A stretch of DNA of 64,000 nt from Bartonella taylorii 8TBB (GTDB lineage: Bacteria; Pseudomonadota; Alphaproteobacteria; Rhizobiales; Rhizobiaceae). The stretch covers positions 1-64,000 of the forward strand of contig NZ_CADEAG010000002.1 of NCBI RefSeq assembly GCF_902825155.1, given 5' to 3'. The translations under genes were made by a program, and so were the position numbers. This document shows, one piece after another, positions 9,101 through 19,096 of this stretch. Positions within the stretch are counted from its first letter, which is position 1. Each line of letters opens with the position of its first letter. A model generated the notes under the pieces. It made no database searches. It saw nothing but the letters and a program-made list of their open reading frames with translations, and was not told where the DNA came from.

Positions 9101-9965
9101 TTCATCAATAAAATCAAGGGTTCATAAATAAGGCTAGGCATTTTTAGTGCTTTGATTTATTTTTTCCTATCCCGACATTTTTGTAGTCTTTTTGCTTCGA
9201 GAGTGTATCTCTTGCGGTTTGCAGTTTTTACTGTGTAGCGATGCTCTGTTTGTTGTTAAAAGATATTTTTTTACGCTCTAAAATTGGATTATCTTCTAAA
9301 AGCTCCTTGTCAATTGTTCATTTAAAAAACATTGCATGCTTTCAGAAAATTTTGAGTAGCTACAGAAAGTTTCTTTGTATTATTGAATTGTTGTATGAAC
9401 TGTTTTTGGGTAGTTTTATGTGAAGTGTCAAAATTCGAGGTTTTCATTAAAATGGGTTTTGGGAGCATTAGAATGAGTTTTAGAGATGTTGCACAGTTTT
9501 TTGCTACGATGTTACTCAGTTTGAGCAATCATGCAGGCTAAACCTTAATAAGGTTACCTAAATCTTGGGGGATGATATCTTTGTAATTTTAAAAGCACAA
9601 TTTTGTCGTTTTTAATAGACGTTCGCAGTTCATAAACTTTTTGTATCCTATGCTGTGGTTTGTGTTCTTTACGCACAATTACTATACAACTTTACCGCCT
9701 TGAGTGTTTTGTTATCACAAGATAAGAAGAGATTGAGTGTGGCTTGATTTATATGCTGATGCCAAAGTTATCATCATATCGTTTTATAAACCTATTAATG
9801 TGTTTGGATGTGTTGTTGTTTCAGGTACTTCGATTCCGGTGAGCAATAATAGCTTTATGATGTCTGCGTTGTATTTTGAAATGTTTCGATGTGCAGAAGG
9901 TCAAAAAAGCATAAGATATATTTCAAAAGAAAACATTTGGAGATGGTAATTGTATGATTTTCTTC
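9101..9965. other. Non-coding spacer downstream of tRNA-Ser
   Basis: Short open frames on both strands here are AT-rich, lack ribosome sites and resemble nothing I know. The stretch lies between a tRNA gene and the broken exporter and may hold further debris of that operon, but none is recognisable. Confidence 0.45.
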
Positions 9966-11185
9966 TCATATAGATTTGCGAGAGAGCGTCATCCATCTCA
10001 TGATAAACAAACCACACATGAAAAAAGTCACGGTTGGTAATATAAGATAATAAGAAGGTGACACTTTTGCAGGAAGAAGAGAGATAACGCTTAACACGGC
10101 GATTGAAAATATTCTTCCGCTGAAGGATACAGCGCCAACAACACCGGAAATATGCTGAGTTTGTTTTTGGGTAAGCTCTGAAAAAACAAACTTTTTGCGC
10201 CTATCGGTACAGTGCAAATGAAACTATGAATTAACGAAAATGCGATGATTGATGCAGTGGTTTGATTGCTATGGACGAAAAAATAAAGCGCTATGCACAT
10301 AAGGGCAGAAAAAAAGGAAAAATATTTTACAGAATTCTTATATTTTTTATCAAAGACGTGATACTTAGACATCAGTAAATTGGAAAAATATTGCGCTGAG
10401 AAGGCTCCGATATGGCAGCACATTAATATTAACATCTGTGAGCCGTTGAGGTGATTGATTTTTCCCCCTGAGAGTATTATCGGCTGCCAGAAGTGATAGA
10501 TAATCTGAATACCAGCGCTGAAAAGGCACATCAGAAAAACAAACCATGCTCCTCCCACGGTGTTTTGAAATATCCAGAGCGTTTCTTTAGCATTTTGTAG
10601 GATGGTTTTTGTTTTTGTCCCTTCACTTTTTGATTTCGTCTCTTCAGGAACAATAAGAAATACAAAGAGAAGTACCCCCATCATCAGGCACGAGATGATA
10701 TATCCCATGAAATATTGCTGCGAGTAATATATCGTTGCAATTCCTACGATACCACTCATAACGCTTCCGAAGGAATTTACTTGGTGAGAAAGATGCGCAT
10801 AATGCGAAAAGAGATCCTGTTTGTTGCCTAGAGAATGGTAAATCCATCCGTCAATGGCGCTGACAATAAGACAAATTCCTGCTGCATAGAAGATCTGTGA
10901 AATGATAAGTGCTGTCATATTGGGGGCTTGAAGGCAGAGAATATAAAACAATCCAGTCATGAAAACTCCAGCTGTGACCGAGTATTTACGCCGATATTTG
11001 TCAGCAAAAACAGCACAGGGAAAATCAAGGAGCAAGACGGTTCCCGAAAAGGTGATTTGCAGCAGAGCCAATTGGGATAGGCTAGCACCCATAGACATCA
11101 AAAAAATGGCGTGATAAACACCGATCAACATCCGTACTGCGTGGTAGGATCCATAGGTTACAGCGAGTGTTCGGGGTCTGTTCAT
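9966..11185 (-). pseudogene. Frameshifted MFS exporter, MccC-like
   Basis: A 12-helix MFS exporter is split into two frames. The upstream part starts at the ATG at 11183-11185 (MNRPRTLAVTYGSYHAV), overlapping the preceding gene's TGA as ATGA. It shows the MFS loop motif FADKYRRKYS. Near 10181-10196 a base is missing in a homopolymer run. The natural reading continues from SFICTVPIGA directly into KKFVFSELTQKQTQHISG in the other frame, ending at 9966. As it stands the first frame runs on to 10091 with an unrelated tail. The preceding mccB-like remnant suggests that it exported a microcin C-type peptide nucleotide and gave self-protection. A sequencing slip in the homopolymer is possible. Confidence 0.75.
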
Positions 11186-11930
11186 TGTTTTGTTCCACAG
11201 ACTTTGCAGTGAGGATTCTTTTTTAAGGAACGCTCTTCTGTGAAAAGTTTGCTGCTCCATATCCCTACACGGCGATTAGTGGAAAGTAGATCACCATAAC
11301 CACCCAAAAATTTAAGAGCATCATTGGCGCACATTGAGGCTGAAAGAGCATTTACGGGGGAAAAGGTTGCAACTTTAAAGTTATTATTGATAGCAGCACA
11401 AGCTTTATAGATTAAGTGGTCACTTTTTGGGGGGAGATTTCCTATGGATGAGCTGCATGCGTAGCAACCAGTTTGTTCAAGTATGTAAAAAGAGCCAAAA
11501 CATCTATATCATTGACATAGCCGGAATTTATATAAGCTTGTTTTTTTGTATATACCATTCATTTATCTGTGGTACTAGTTAATCAAGTATATCAGCAGAA
11601 GTGATCCATAAATCAGCTTTGGGTAATTTGTTGATATTTTCTTTTTCAGTAATTAACATTTGTAATTCATGAACTTCTTTTTGCTGTTTCTTTGTATCAG
11701 TTCACGTTGAAGAATAGTTGTTTTAAGAAATCCACTATCTTGTTCAATAAAGAGAATAGGTTGGCTATATCGACTCATTGTGCGGTGAGAAGTACCAAAT
11801 TCTTCCAGTAGTTTCGATCATTGATAACAAACTACTTCGCAATTTTATCCAAAAATTGTATTACTTTCTTAGGCGGGAAATACAGGTATATTCCCCCAAA
11901 TATATTGCGGTTCTATCGGCTTCCCCCCTT
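11182..11930 (-). pseudogene. Decayed MccB-like (ThiF/E1-type) peptide adenylyltransferase
   Basis: Reading the minus strand through several frameshifts recovers a ThiF-family enzyme closely resembling E. coli MccB, which attaches AMP to the C-terminal Asn of the microcin C heptapeptide. Recovered blocks in order are EQDSGFLKTTILQRELIQRN, KLPKADLWITSAD, AYINSGYVNDIDV, FGSFYILEQTGCYAC, FKVATFSPVNALSASMC and the end NPHCKVCGTKQ. The E. coli protein has matching blocks (ADIWVVSAD, YINAGYVNDIAVFGPLY, GCYEC, FKPATFAPVN, CSVCGN, from memory). Both zinc CxxC pairs survive (CYAC, CKVC). There are at least three frameshifts, near 11495, 11540 and 11671, and an in-frame stop near 11580. The N-terminal region beyond about 11760 is barely readable. 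The gene overlaps the exporter start by four bases, the mccB-mccC order. Confidence 0.8.
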
Positions 11931-12313
11931 AATTTCTATGTTTTTATTATTCGCCATGTGTGTGACAGAGGCAGGTTATGTCGAAACGGCATTATTGTAA
12001 ATACATTTTTATGATAGAGGATGCATATTTCTATAAAAATAGTAATGAGGGCAAGCTTTAGATAAGTCAGCTTTAGTATGTAAGTATATTGACAACCAAT
12101 GATTGCTTCTTAGGTACATATTGATAGACAGTTGTTAATCGTTTTGATTGAATTTTTTACGATAAGAAAGCTATTGTATGCCAGTAATAGACTAACAGAG
12201 GTGGCTAAAAAATGGGGTATATCTGTGCATTTTTATTTTCTATAGAAATTGGCAACTTTCTTTACCTTAAAAAGATATACAAAATCGATAAGGAAATGTA
12301 ACATAAATACATT
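11931..12313. other. Upstream region of the decayed mccB-like gene
   Basis: If the operon was complete, the short precursor-peptide gene would lie here on the minus strand. One small frame (MANNKNIEIKGGSR, about 11904-11948) is present, but it is not preceded by a clear ribosome site and does not end in Asn. I do not call it the precursor. Nothing else is recognisable. Confidence 0.35.
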
Positions 12314-12398
12314 TGGTGCCCAAAAGAGGACTCGAACCTCCACGCCTTGCGGCACAGGTACCTGAAACCTGCGCGTCTACCAATTCCGCCATCTGGGC
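12314..12398 (-). tRNA. tRNA-Leu (CAG anticodon)
   Basis: The minus strand reads GCCCAGA at the acceptor, with a class II variable arm and GGTTCGAGTCC T-arm, ending in an encoded CCA. The loop TTCAGGT gives anticodon CAG for CTG codons. Confidence 0.95.
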
Positions 12399-12509
12399 TT
12401 AAGATTCATCTAAGCTTGTGAAACAGCTCTGTCAATAAAATTATAAAATTTGTTTTTCAGCTCAAAATTATTGAGTTAAACTCCTTATGTCCACTACGAT
12501 TTTAGAAAT

Positions 12510-13130
12510 TTAAGGTGTGATGATTGTCTTTGATAAAATTGTTGAGTCAGAATTAAATGTATAAATAATAGGAATACCGGTTGCTAATTCTTGAGAGATA
12601 ATTTCCTCACCATTTAAACCTTCAAGTGCCATAATAAGAGCACGAAGAGTGTTACCGTGTGCTGCGACCAAAACAGTTTTAGAGCGCAAAATATGCGGTT
12701 GGATATGGTAAAGATAGTAAGGCCAAACGCGTGCACCAGTATCGCGTAGACTTTCTCCATTAGGGGGAGGAATCGTATAAGAGCGGCGCCATATTTGCAC
12801 TTGCTCCTCTCCCCATTGGTGACGGACCTCATCTTTATTCAGACCAGCAAGATCACCATAATTTCGCTCATTCAATGCTGGATTTTTTATCAATTGCAAA
12901 TCAGATTGTTCCATCTGCTCTAAAATGTGTTGCGCCGTTTTTTGCGCGCGCTGTAAGGCAGATGTATAAGCAATATCAAATTTTAAACCAGCTTCTTTAA
13001 GTTTCTTCCCTGCAGCTATTGCTTCAGCATGACCTTTTTTTGTCAAATCGGGATCTTTCCAACCGGTAAAAAGGTTTTTGAGATTCCATTCACTTTGTCC
13101 GTGACGGATAAGTACAAGTGTGCGTCCCAT
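12510..13130 (-). CDS. gpmA: 2,3-bisphosphoglycerate-dependent phosphoglycerate mutase
   Basis: GpmA interconverts 3- and 2-phosphoglycerate in glycolysis and gluconeogenesis. The 206-residue protein has the phosphohistidine motif [10 protein letters not shown] (H10), the [13 protein letters not shown] segment, [11 protein letters not shown] with the conserved glutamate, and the second histidine in [10 protein letters not shown]. The length matches the shorter alphaproteobacterial form. It lies 28 bases after dapB on the same strand, an arrangement common in this order, and the two probably share a transcript. Confidence 0.95.
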   Translation of the reverse strand: MGRTLVLIRHGQSEWNLKNLFTGWKDPDLTKKGHAEAIAAGKKLKEAGLKFDIAYTSALQRAQKTAQHILEQMEQSDLQLIKNPALNERNYGDLAGLNKDEVRHQWGEEQVQIWRRSYTIPPPNGESLRDTGARVWPYYLYHIQPHILRSKTVLVAAHGNTLRALIMALEGLNGEEIISQELATGIPIIYTFNSDSTILSKTIITP

Positions 13131-13158
13131 TATGAATTTCCTACATTACATTGACTGT

Positions 13159-13971
13159 TTAAAATTCATCGTTCAATCCCAAAACGTCAAGCATTGAATA
13201 AAGACCATTTTCGTGGTTCTTTGCCCATAAAGCTGCTTTTAATGCACCATTGGCAAAAATAGAGCGTTCTTGCGCTGCGTGTGAAAAAACGATACGCTCA
13301 TTTTGGCCGGCAAAAGTGACACTATGGTCGCCAACAACCGTTCCACCCCGTGAACAGGCAAAGCCTATTGTGCCTTTTTTGCGTTTACCTATATGGCCAC
13401 TGCGTTCACTTACACTCACATTTTTAAGCATAATATCACGACCTTCTGCTGCTGCTTGCCCAAGAAGAAGAGCTGTTCCTGAAGGGGCATCAACTTTGCT
13501 AGCGTGATGCATTTCGTAAATTTCAATATCAAAATCATCAGGTTCTAATGCTTTGGCAGCTCTCTTTACAAAGTTCGCTAACAAATTTATCCCAAGGCTC
13601 ATATTGCCGGATTTGACAATAGTTGTATATTTCGCAAAATCTGCAATTTTTTCTTCTTCTGTTTTACTAAATCCCGTTGTGCCAATAATATGGGCAAGAC
13701 CTTTTTGAGCAGCATAGTTGGCGTAGAGAATACTGGCTTGTGGCTGTGAAAAATCTAAAATACCTTCAGTATGAGAAAAAGCATTTTCAGGATCATCCGT
13801 GATCTGAATGCCAAGAGGGTTTGAACCAATCAATGTGCCGGCATCTTTGTTTACAAAAGGTGATCCTTTGCGCACAAGCACAGCACAAAGCTCTATATCT
13901 TTTCTATCTTGGATAGCTGTAATGAGCTCGCGCCCCATTTTTCCATTAGCACCAACAACTGTAAGGCGCAT
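13159..13971 (-). CDS. dapB: 4-hydroxy-tetrahydrodipicolinate reductase
   Basis: DapB reduces hydroxytetrahydrodipicolinate with NAD(P)H in the lysine and diaminopimelate pathway, supplying both amino acid and cell-wall precursor. The 270 residues include the Rossmann loop [11 protein letters not shown] near the N-terminus, [17 protein letters not shown], and the signature [16 protein letters not shown] with catalytic histidine and lysine. Full length and intact. An AGGAG-type site (minus strand of TTCTCCTT) precedes the start. It is the first gene of a pair with gpmA. Confidence 0.95.
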   Translation of the reverse strand: MRLTVVGANGKMGRELITAIQDRKDIELCAVLVRKGSPFVNKDAGTLIGSNPLGIQITDDPENAFSHTEGILDFSQPQASILYANYAAQKGLAHIIGTTGFSKTEEEKIADFAKYTTIVKSGNMSLGINLLANFVKRAAKALEPDDFDIEIYEMHHASKVDAPSGTALLLGQAAAEGRDIMLKNVSVSERSGHIGKRKKGTIGFACSRGGTVVGDHSVTFAGQNERIVFSHAAQERSIFANGALKAALWAKNHENGLYSMLDVLGLNDEF

Positions 13972-14542
13972 ATTTTTCTCCTTATAACTTTACTTTTTAA
14001 GTATAGGCAAATTCTCTCTCTCTTTCCAACGGTTCTTTATTCTCTATAGAAAAAATTTTACTTCTTTAGTTGTGTGAAGGAATTGCTAGTTTATAGAAGT
14101 GCATGATAACATGATAAAAAGAGCTTTTGTTTTCGTTATAGAGTAAACAATGTGAGTGTTACGCAATACGTTTTTTATATGTATTGGGCAGAATGGAGGA
14201 TTACAAGTTGGCACCATCATTCTATTCTTCAGCTCTCAATACTGCTACAGTTTTTGCATTTAAACAATTCATTAAGAGGCATTTTAAATTCTTTCTGAAA
14301 TGATTTTTATTTGCACGCTAATCCTGCTTGTAATGTGCAAGAAAACATTTTTTGATTCATCATAAGATAGGGCGGAAATAAGAAAATATTCTTGTATTTG
14401 GAAGATTTCCAATTGTAAAATGATGAACTGTCTTTATAAGTCAATCCCTTACATGGTGTATAAAAATGCATAAGATTTTATTGGTGCAGAAGCATATTTC
14501 TCTGAGATCTTTAATATTACTTCCATTTGTCGGGAAAGGTGT
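13972..14542. other. Non-coding spacer
   Basis: About 570 AT-rich bases lie upstream of dapB and beyond the glutathione S-transferase stop. I find no reading frame with a ribosome site, no RNA gene and no convincing terminator. Confidence 0.5.
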
Positions 14543-15235
14543 TTAGAAGTCAAGATCCGCATAATGAGGACTCGCTACAATTCCTCGGATGCGATCTGTT
14601 AAAAGAGAGCGAAAAGAAGGTCGCGATTTCATCCTCATATACCAGTCTTTTGCGGCGGGGGATTGTTCCCAGTCAATCTCCCCCAGAAAATCAAGTACAG
14701 AAACAGATGCTGCGGCTGCTAGATCCGCATAAGATAATGCAGAGCCGACTAACCAGTCGCGAGATGCACAGAGCCAATTGAGATAGTTCATATGTGGTAA
14801 AATGTTGGCGCGCGCATTGCGTAAAATTTGTGAATTGGGAGCACCACCACCAATGGCTAGCGGCATTTCACGTTTATAGATTCGTTCTCGTACAATATGG
14901 CGTGCTGCTTCATTTTCAAATTTATTTAAAAACCAGTCGTTGAGGCGGCGCACCTCGGCACGGTCTAAAGGGTTTGCTGGAAAGAATTTGTTCTCTTGTC
15001 GTAAACTCCCATGTGTTTCATCTAAATATTCGTAGATCACAAAGGCTCCTGATAATGGAACTTCATGTTCATCAAGAAGAACGGGGACATGACCAGCTGG
15101 ATTCAATGCGAGGAATTCATGCCTTCTTGCCCATTCATGTTCTTCAATCAGTTGAGTGCTTACACCATATTCACCAAGAATGAGGCGTATAAATCGAGAG
15201 GCAGAAGATAGAGGAGAATGAAAAAGTGTCAGCAT
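14543..15235 (-). CDS. Glutathione S-transferase family protein
   Basis: The 230-residue protein has the N-terminal thioredoxin-like GST domain: a start MLTLFHSPLSSASRFIRLIL with the glutathione-site serine region, NPAGHVPVLLDE with the cis-proline, and LSGAFVIYEYLDE for gamma-glutamyl binding. A helical C-terminal domain follows, with the SYADLAAAASVSVLD segment near 165-180. It would conjugate or reduce electrophiles with glutathione in the cytoplasm. The substrate is unknown. No operon partner is close on either side. Confidence 0.85.
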   Translation of the reverse strand: MLTLFHSPLSSASRFIRLILGEYGVSTQLIEEHEWARRHEFLALNPAGHVPVLLDEHEVPLSGAFVIYEYLDETHGSLRQENKFFPANPLDRAEVRRLNDWFLNKFENEAARHIVRERIYKREMPLAIGGGAPNSQILRNARANILPHMNYLNWLCASRDWLVGSALSYADLAAAASVSVLDFLGEIDWEQSPAAKDWYMRMKSRPSFRSLLTDRIRGIVASPHYADLDF

Positions 15236-15374
15236 AATCTACACTATCAAATAGAGTTGATGAGAATTCTTTCAAGTAATAAGAATTTTTATAAAGGTGC
15301 TTTACTAGAAGTACAAGATTATTAGTAAAAGCTCACAATTATGTTTAATAAACTTCTAATAAAAGGAATATGTT

Positions 15375-16022
15375 CTATGCTGCGATTGCTTGTAAAATGG
15401 CAGCACGCAATTCTTCCAAACCTAATGCTTTTTCTGAAGATGTCACAAGAATTTCAGGATATGCTGCTGGATGTTTGAGCAGCTTTGTTTTTGTGGTTAT
15501 TATTAATTTTTCAAGGACGTTCGATTTTATTTTATCACTTTTCGTTAAAACAATTTGATAAGAGACAGCTGCTTTATCAAGAAGATCTAGAACATCTGCA
15601 TCATTTTTTTTGATTCCATGGCGTGAATCAATCAAGACATAAACACGTTTTAATGTGGTACGTCCCCGCAAATAGTTAAAAATCAACTCTGTCCACGCAT
15701 CAACCATATTTTTAGGAGCTTCGGCGAAACCATAACCTGGCATATCTACGAGCGCTATAGGGGGGAGATCTCCAAGTTTTCCACTGAAGCCATCGGGGAC
15801 AAAGTAATTAAGTTCTTGAGTCCGCCCTGGTGTATTTGAGGTACGTGCCAAGCTTTTTTGTTGGACGAGTGCGTTGATTAAAGATGATTTCCCAACATTG
15901 GAACGTCCCGCAAATGCGATTTCTGGTGGTCCTTCTGGTGGAAGAAAGCGTATTGCAGGTACACCACGAATAAAAACCCACTTGCGAGAAAAAATTCCAA
16001 AAAGAGATGAACACTTTGTCAT
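15375..16022 (-). CDS. engB: Ribosome biogenesis GTP-binding protein EngB (YsxC/YihA)
   Basis: This small GTPase of the TrmE-Era-EngA-EngB class helps assemble the large ribosomal subunit. Motifs are in order: G1 [13 protein letters not shown] (38-50), G3 [11 protein letters not shown] and G4 LTKSDK, with the family [15 protein letters not shown] switch region. Length is 215 residues. Its start overlaps the yidC stop by four bases (ATGA), consistent with the conserved rpmH-rnpA-yidC-engB order and one transcript. Confidence 0.95.
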   Translation of the reverse strand: MTKCSSLFGIFSRKWVFIRGVPAIRFLPPEGPPEIAFAGRSNVGKSSLINALVQQKSLARTSNTPGRTQELNYFVPDGFSGKLGDLPPIALVDMPGYGFAEAPKNMVDAWTELIFNYLRGRTTLKRVYVLIDSRHGIKKNDADVLDLLDKAAVSYQIVLTKSDKIKSNVLEKLIITTKTKLLKHPAAYPEILVTSSEKALGLEELRAAILQAIAA

Positions 16023-17857
16023 TCATGCACTTCTTTTTTGGGTGATTTTCGCCACAAGGCTTTAAGATTATCAAAAAGCTCAATTTTAGCTCCTTGACGT
16101 TTCATCATGATGCCTTGCTGAATCATCGACAATATATTGTTCCATGCCCAGTAGATGACAAGACCAACAGGGAAGGAAGCAAGCATGAAAGTAAAGATGA
16201 CTGGCATCCACGCAAAGATCATAGCTTGTGTTTGGTCTTGAGGGGCTGGGTTCATACGCATTTGTAAAAACATCGTTATTCCCATGATCAAAGGCCATGC
16301 ACCAAGCATAAGAAACGTTGGAGTTGTGTACGGTAAAAGGCCAAACAGATTAAAAAGGGAAGTTGGATCGGGTGCTGCTAAATCTTGAATCCAACCAAAG
16401 AAAGGTGCATGCCGCATTTCGATGGTGATATAGAGAACTTTATAAAGAGCAAAAAATATTGGAAATTGAACCAACATTGGCCAACAGCCCGCAAGAGGAT
16501 TGATTTTTTGGGTTTTATATAGTTCTATAATTGCTTGTTGTTGTTTGGTTCTGTCATCTGGATATTTTTCTTTTATTTCTAACAACATCGGTTGCATAAG
16601 CTTCATACGCGCCATAGATTTATAGGACTTATTTGCTAGCGGGAAGAGAAGCGTTTTTAAGAGCACCGTGACGAGAAGAATGGCAATACCAAAATTGCCT
16701 GTTTGCTTATAAAGAAGGTCAATAAGAGAAAACATTGGTTTGGTGATGAAATCAAACCAGCCCCAATCGATTAAAAGAGCAAATTTCTTAATTTTCAAGC
16801 TACTTTGATAATGATTAATGATTTCAACTTGCTTTGCACCAGCAAAAAGGTGATTTGTAACGGTTTTTGTTTCATTTGGAGCAATAGTTAAAAGCGATCC
16901 TAGCAAGTCAGACTGATAATGTGTTTGCAAGCGATCAAAATAAATAAAGCGGCTTGTATATTCTTTATCTTGTGGGGGGATAACCGCTACAGCCCAATAT
17001 TTATCGGTAATGCCAATCCAACCTCCTGTTACTTTGGAGAAAGTTATGCTTTTTTGGCCATTATCAGGATTTGGATCAAGCTCCGCTAAGTTTTTATATT
17101 TCTCAGTTTTAAGTGAATCACCTGCAATACCTATCATGCCTTCATGAAGCAAGTAGGTTGCATTTGTATGTTCTGGTGGAGCTGCGCGTGCAACGCGAGC
17201 ATAGGATGAGAGATATATTGGTTTATCCCCTTCATTGCTGATAGAATCCTCAATGGTAAACATGTAGTGATCATCAACAGAAAGAATACGGCGGAAGATT
17301 TGTCCTTGTCCGTTATTATAAATTAAAGTGACCGGTGTTGAAGGGGTCAGTGTTGTATTGTTTCCCTCTATTTGCCATTGTGTATCAGATTGTGGCAAGG
17401 CTTCTTTTGACAAAGATGGACTGGTAAAACCAAATTCAGCAAGGTAGGTCGTTGTGAATCCCTTTGGGTTCAACAAAGCAATTTCCGGTGATTTCTTCTC
17501 TACTGTCAGACGATATTTTTTGAGGAGAAGATCATCAAACTGTGCACCAACAAGATTAATGGAACCTTCAAGTTCGCTGGTTTTTATGGCAATACGATTT
17601 GTTTTGGCTAACACAGCACTCCGGACTTCAGGAGTCATTTTGTGATCAATTACAGATGCTGATCCGTGCGTTGATGCTGCATCAGAAAAATTTGGAGTAG
17701 GAGTAGAAAGTACTGACTGTTGTTTTGACAATTGCTGTGCGATGATTTGCTGTTTTTCTAACTCAGCCTGTTTGGGAACAACATGAAGAAATTGCCATAC
17801 GATGAGCACACAAAAAGACAATCCAATGGCGATAAAGAAATTGCGGTTATATTCCAT
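16019..17857 (-). CDS. yidC: Membrane protein insertase YidC
   Basis: YidC inserts and folds inner-membrane proteins, alone or with SecYEG. At 612 residues it is the long Gram-negative form. A membrane anchor lies at about 8-26 ([19 protein letters not shown]), then a large periplasmic beta domain (about 60-360). The conserved five-helix core starts near 370 with [13 protein letters not shown], and includes [27 protein letters not shown] and [21 protein letters not shown] short basic tail follows. It overlaps rnpA upstream by 11 bases and engB downstream by four. Confidence 0.97.
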   Translation of the reverse strand: MEYNRNFFIAIGLSFCVLIVWQFLHVVPKQAELEKQQIIAQQLSKQQSVLSTPTPNFSDAASTHGSASVIDHKMTPEVRSAVLAKTNRIAIKTSELEGSINLVGAQFDDLLLKKYRLTVEKKSPEIALLNPKGFTTTYLAEFGFTSPSLSKEALPQSDTQWQIEGNNTTLTPSTPVTLIYNNGQGQIFRRILSVDDHYMFTIEDSISNEGDKPIYLSSYARVARAAPPEHTNATYLLHEGMIGIAGDSLKTEKYKNLAELDPNPDNGQKSITFSKVTGGWIGITDKYWAVAVIPPQDKEYTSRFIYFDRLQTHYQSDLLGSLLTIAPNETKTVTNHLFAGAKQVEIINHYQSSLKIKKFALLIDWGWFDFITKPMFSLIDLLYKQTGNFGIAILLVTVLLKTLLFPLANKSYKSMARMKLMQPMLLEIKEKYPDDRTKQQQAIIELYKTQKINPLAGCWPMLVQFPIFFALYKVLYITIEMRHAPFFGWIQDLAAPDPTSLFNLFGLLPYTTPTFLMLGAWPLIMGITMFLQMRMNPAPQDQTQAMIFAWMPVIFTFMLASFPVGLVIYWAWNNILSMIQQGIMMKRQGAKIELFDNLKALWRKSPKKEVHE

Positions 17858-18239
17858 TCGTACACCCCTGTTGCCGTTTTTGATGTTTTGTTTTGAGTTT
17901 TATTCGTCGGTTTAATTCATCGATTAAAGATGCAAAAGGTGCATGAAGCACATCAGGACGCGCCACAATGACATAGTCTGTTCCTGCTTCCATGTTCTCT
18001 GTTAAACCAATCCTTACTGCTTCGCGCAGACGTCTTTTGATACGATTGCGTTTGACAGCATTGCCGTTTCTACGTGTAACTGTGAAACCTACACGCGCAA
18101 CAAGAGGAGATTTTATTCCTGCTGTTTGTTCATAGGACTTAACTTCAAGCAAAAATAAAGGACCACGTCGTTTTTCTCCTGTGCGTACCGCTAAAAAATC
18201 TGCTCTCTTGCGAATACGGCAGGGATGTTTTTTCTTCAT
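17847..18239 (-). CDS. rnpA: Ribonuclease P protein component
   Basis: RnpA is the protein subunit of RNase P, which matures tRNA 5' ends. The 130 residues are strongly basic and include the RNA-binding signature [18 protein letters not shown] at about 84-101, preceded by [11 protein letters not shown]. The gene lies between rpmH and yidC as in most bacteria, and it overlaps the start of yidC. Confidence 0.95.
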   Translation of the reverse strand: MKKKHPCRIRKRADFLAVRTGEKRRGPLFLLEVKSYEQTAGIKSPLVARVGFTVTRRNGNAVKRNRIKRRLREAVRIGLTENMEAGTDYVIVARPDVLHAPFASLIDELNRRIKLKTKHQKRQQGCTNGI

Positions 18240-18356
18240 AAAGAGCGCTTCGCAATTTTGCTAAATGCCCGCAAAAGCAGGCATAGGAGATTCATAACAA
18301 AAACTTCACAACAAAAAAACATAAGCGATATTCAATTGGTGTGAAAATTTAAACGG

Positions 18357-18491
18357 TTAAGCAGACAATCGCTTACGTCCACGCGCACGCCTCGCGGCGA
18401 TAATTTTACGGCCACCAGCTGTTGCCATACGTGCACGAAACCCGTGGCGGCGTTTACGAACAAGTCTAGAGGGTTGGTAAGTACGTTTCAT
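18357..18491 (-). CDS. rpmH: 50S ribosomal protein L34
   Basis: A 44-residue arginine- and lysine-rich protein, too short for most gene finders. It starts [20 protein letters not shown] and ends with [10 protein letters not shown]. This is the canonical L34 sequence, and its position 117 bases upstream of rnpA confirms it. The transcript very likely continues through rnpA, yidC and engB. Confidence 0.97.
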   Translation of the reverse strand: MKRTYQPSRLVRKRRHGFRARMATAGGRKIIAARRARGRKRLSA

Positions 18492-19096
18492 TTATTTAAA
18501 TACCGCGGAGCGCGGCCCTTCTTAATTTTATGAACAGTTATGCGCTAAGTAAACAATCCTATCCTATCATGTAACCGCTGACTCATAAGGAAAAACACAA
18601 AAAAAGTCAATCTTAGATTATTCTTTTCTCTTTATTAAAAGACACAAAAAAATCTACAGTAGATGTGTATTTTATTCGTAACAGTTTAAAAGTTAAGAAA
18701 AATAATAATTGGTAATAGCTCAGTTTACAGTTATCTCTTTTATAATACAAGTGAATACTCAAGACGTTAAAGGAGTAACGAAAGAATCGTTGCTTGTTAT
18801 TTTATGATTGTAGCAAAGTGTATTTGTTTTAACATAAAAAGTGTGTTCAGTTTTGCCTCTTAAAGGCCTTTATAGAAACATTCGTAAAGTGTTACATGAA
18901 ACATGTTTCATAGGATTTTGTACCAGATTTTATGCTCGAGGTTTTTATTGAGACTGGTTTCCTGTTTTATAGAGATAAAGTGTAATATATTTACATTTTA
19001 TAATTCTCATAAAGTGGAAAATTTCAGGTGGTTAAGTTGAAGTGTTTTTGGTCATTATTGCTATATTTTCTGGCATTTGTATAGAGAGGAAAGAGC
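18492..19096. other. Divergent promoter region between rpmH and mrp
   Basis: This 605-base AT-rich gap separates the divergent rpmH and mrp genes and must hold both promoters. I see no open frame, RNA gene or clear DnaA-box cluster in it. Confidence 0.45.

Noticed and set aside
9737-9949. A 70-codon plus-strand frame near the broken exporter
   Set aside because: No ribosome site and no family resemblance; more likely eroded DNA.
11904-11948. Short frame MANNKNIEIKGGSR as the microcin precursor
   Set aside because: It does not end in Asn, is not preceded by a clear ribosome site, and sits beside heavily decayed sequence.
18492-19096. Replication origin upstream of rpmH
   Set aside because: The rpmH side is a common origin neighbour in some bacteria, but I saw no DnaA-box cluster, and dnaA or dnaN is absent.
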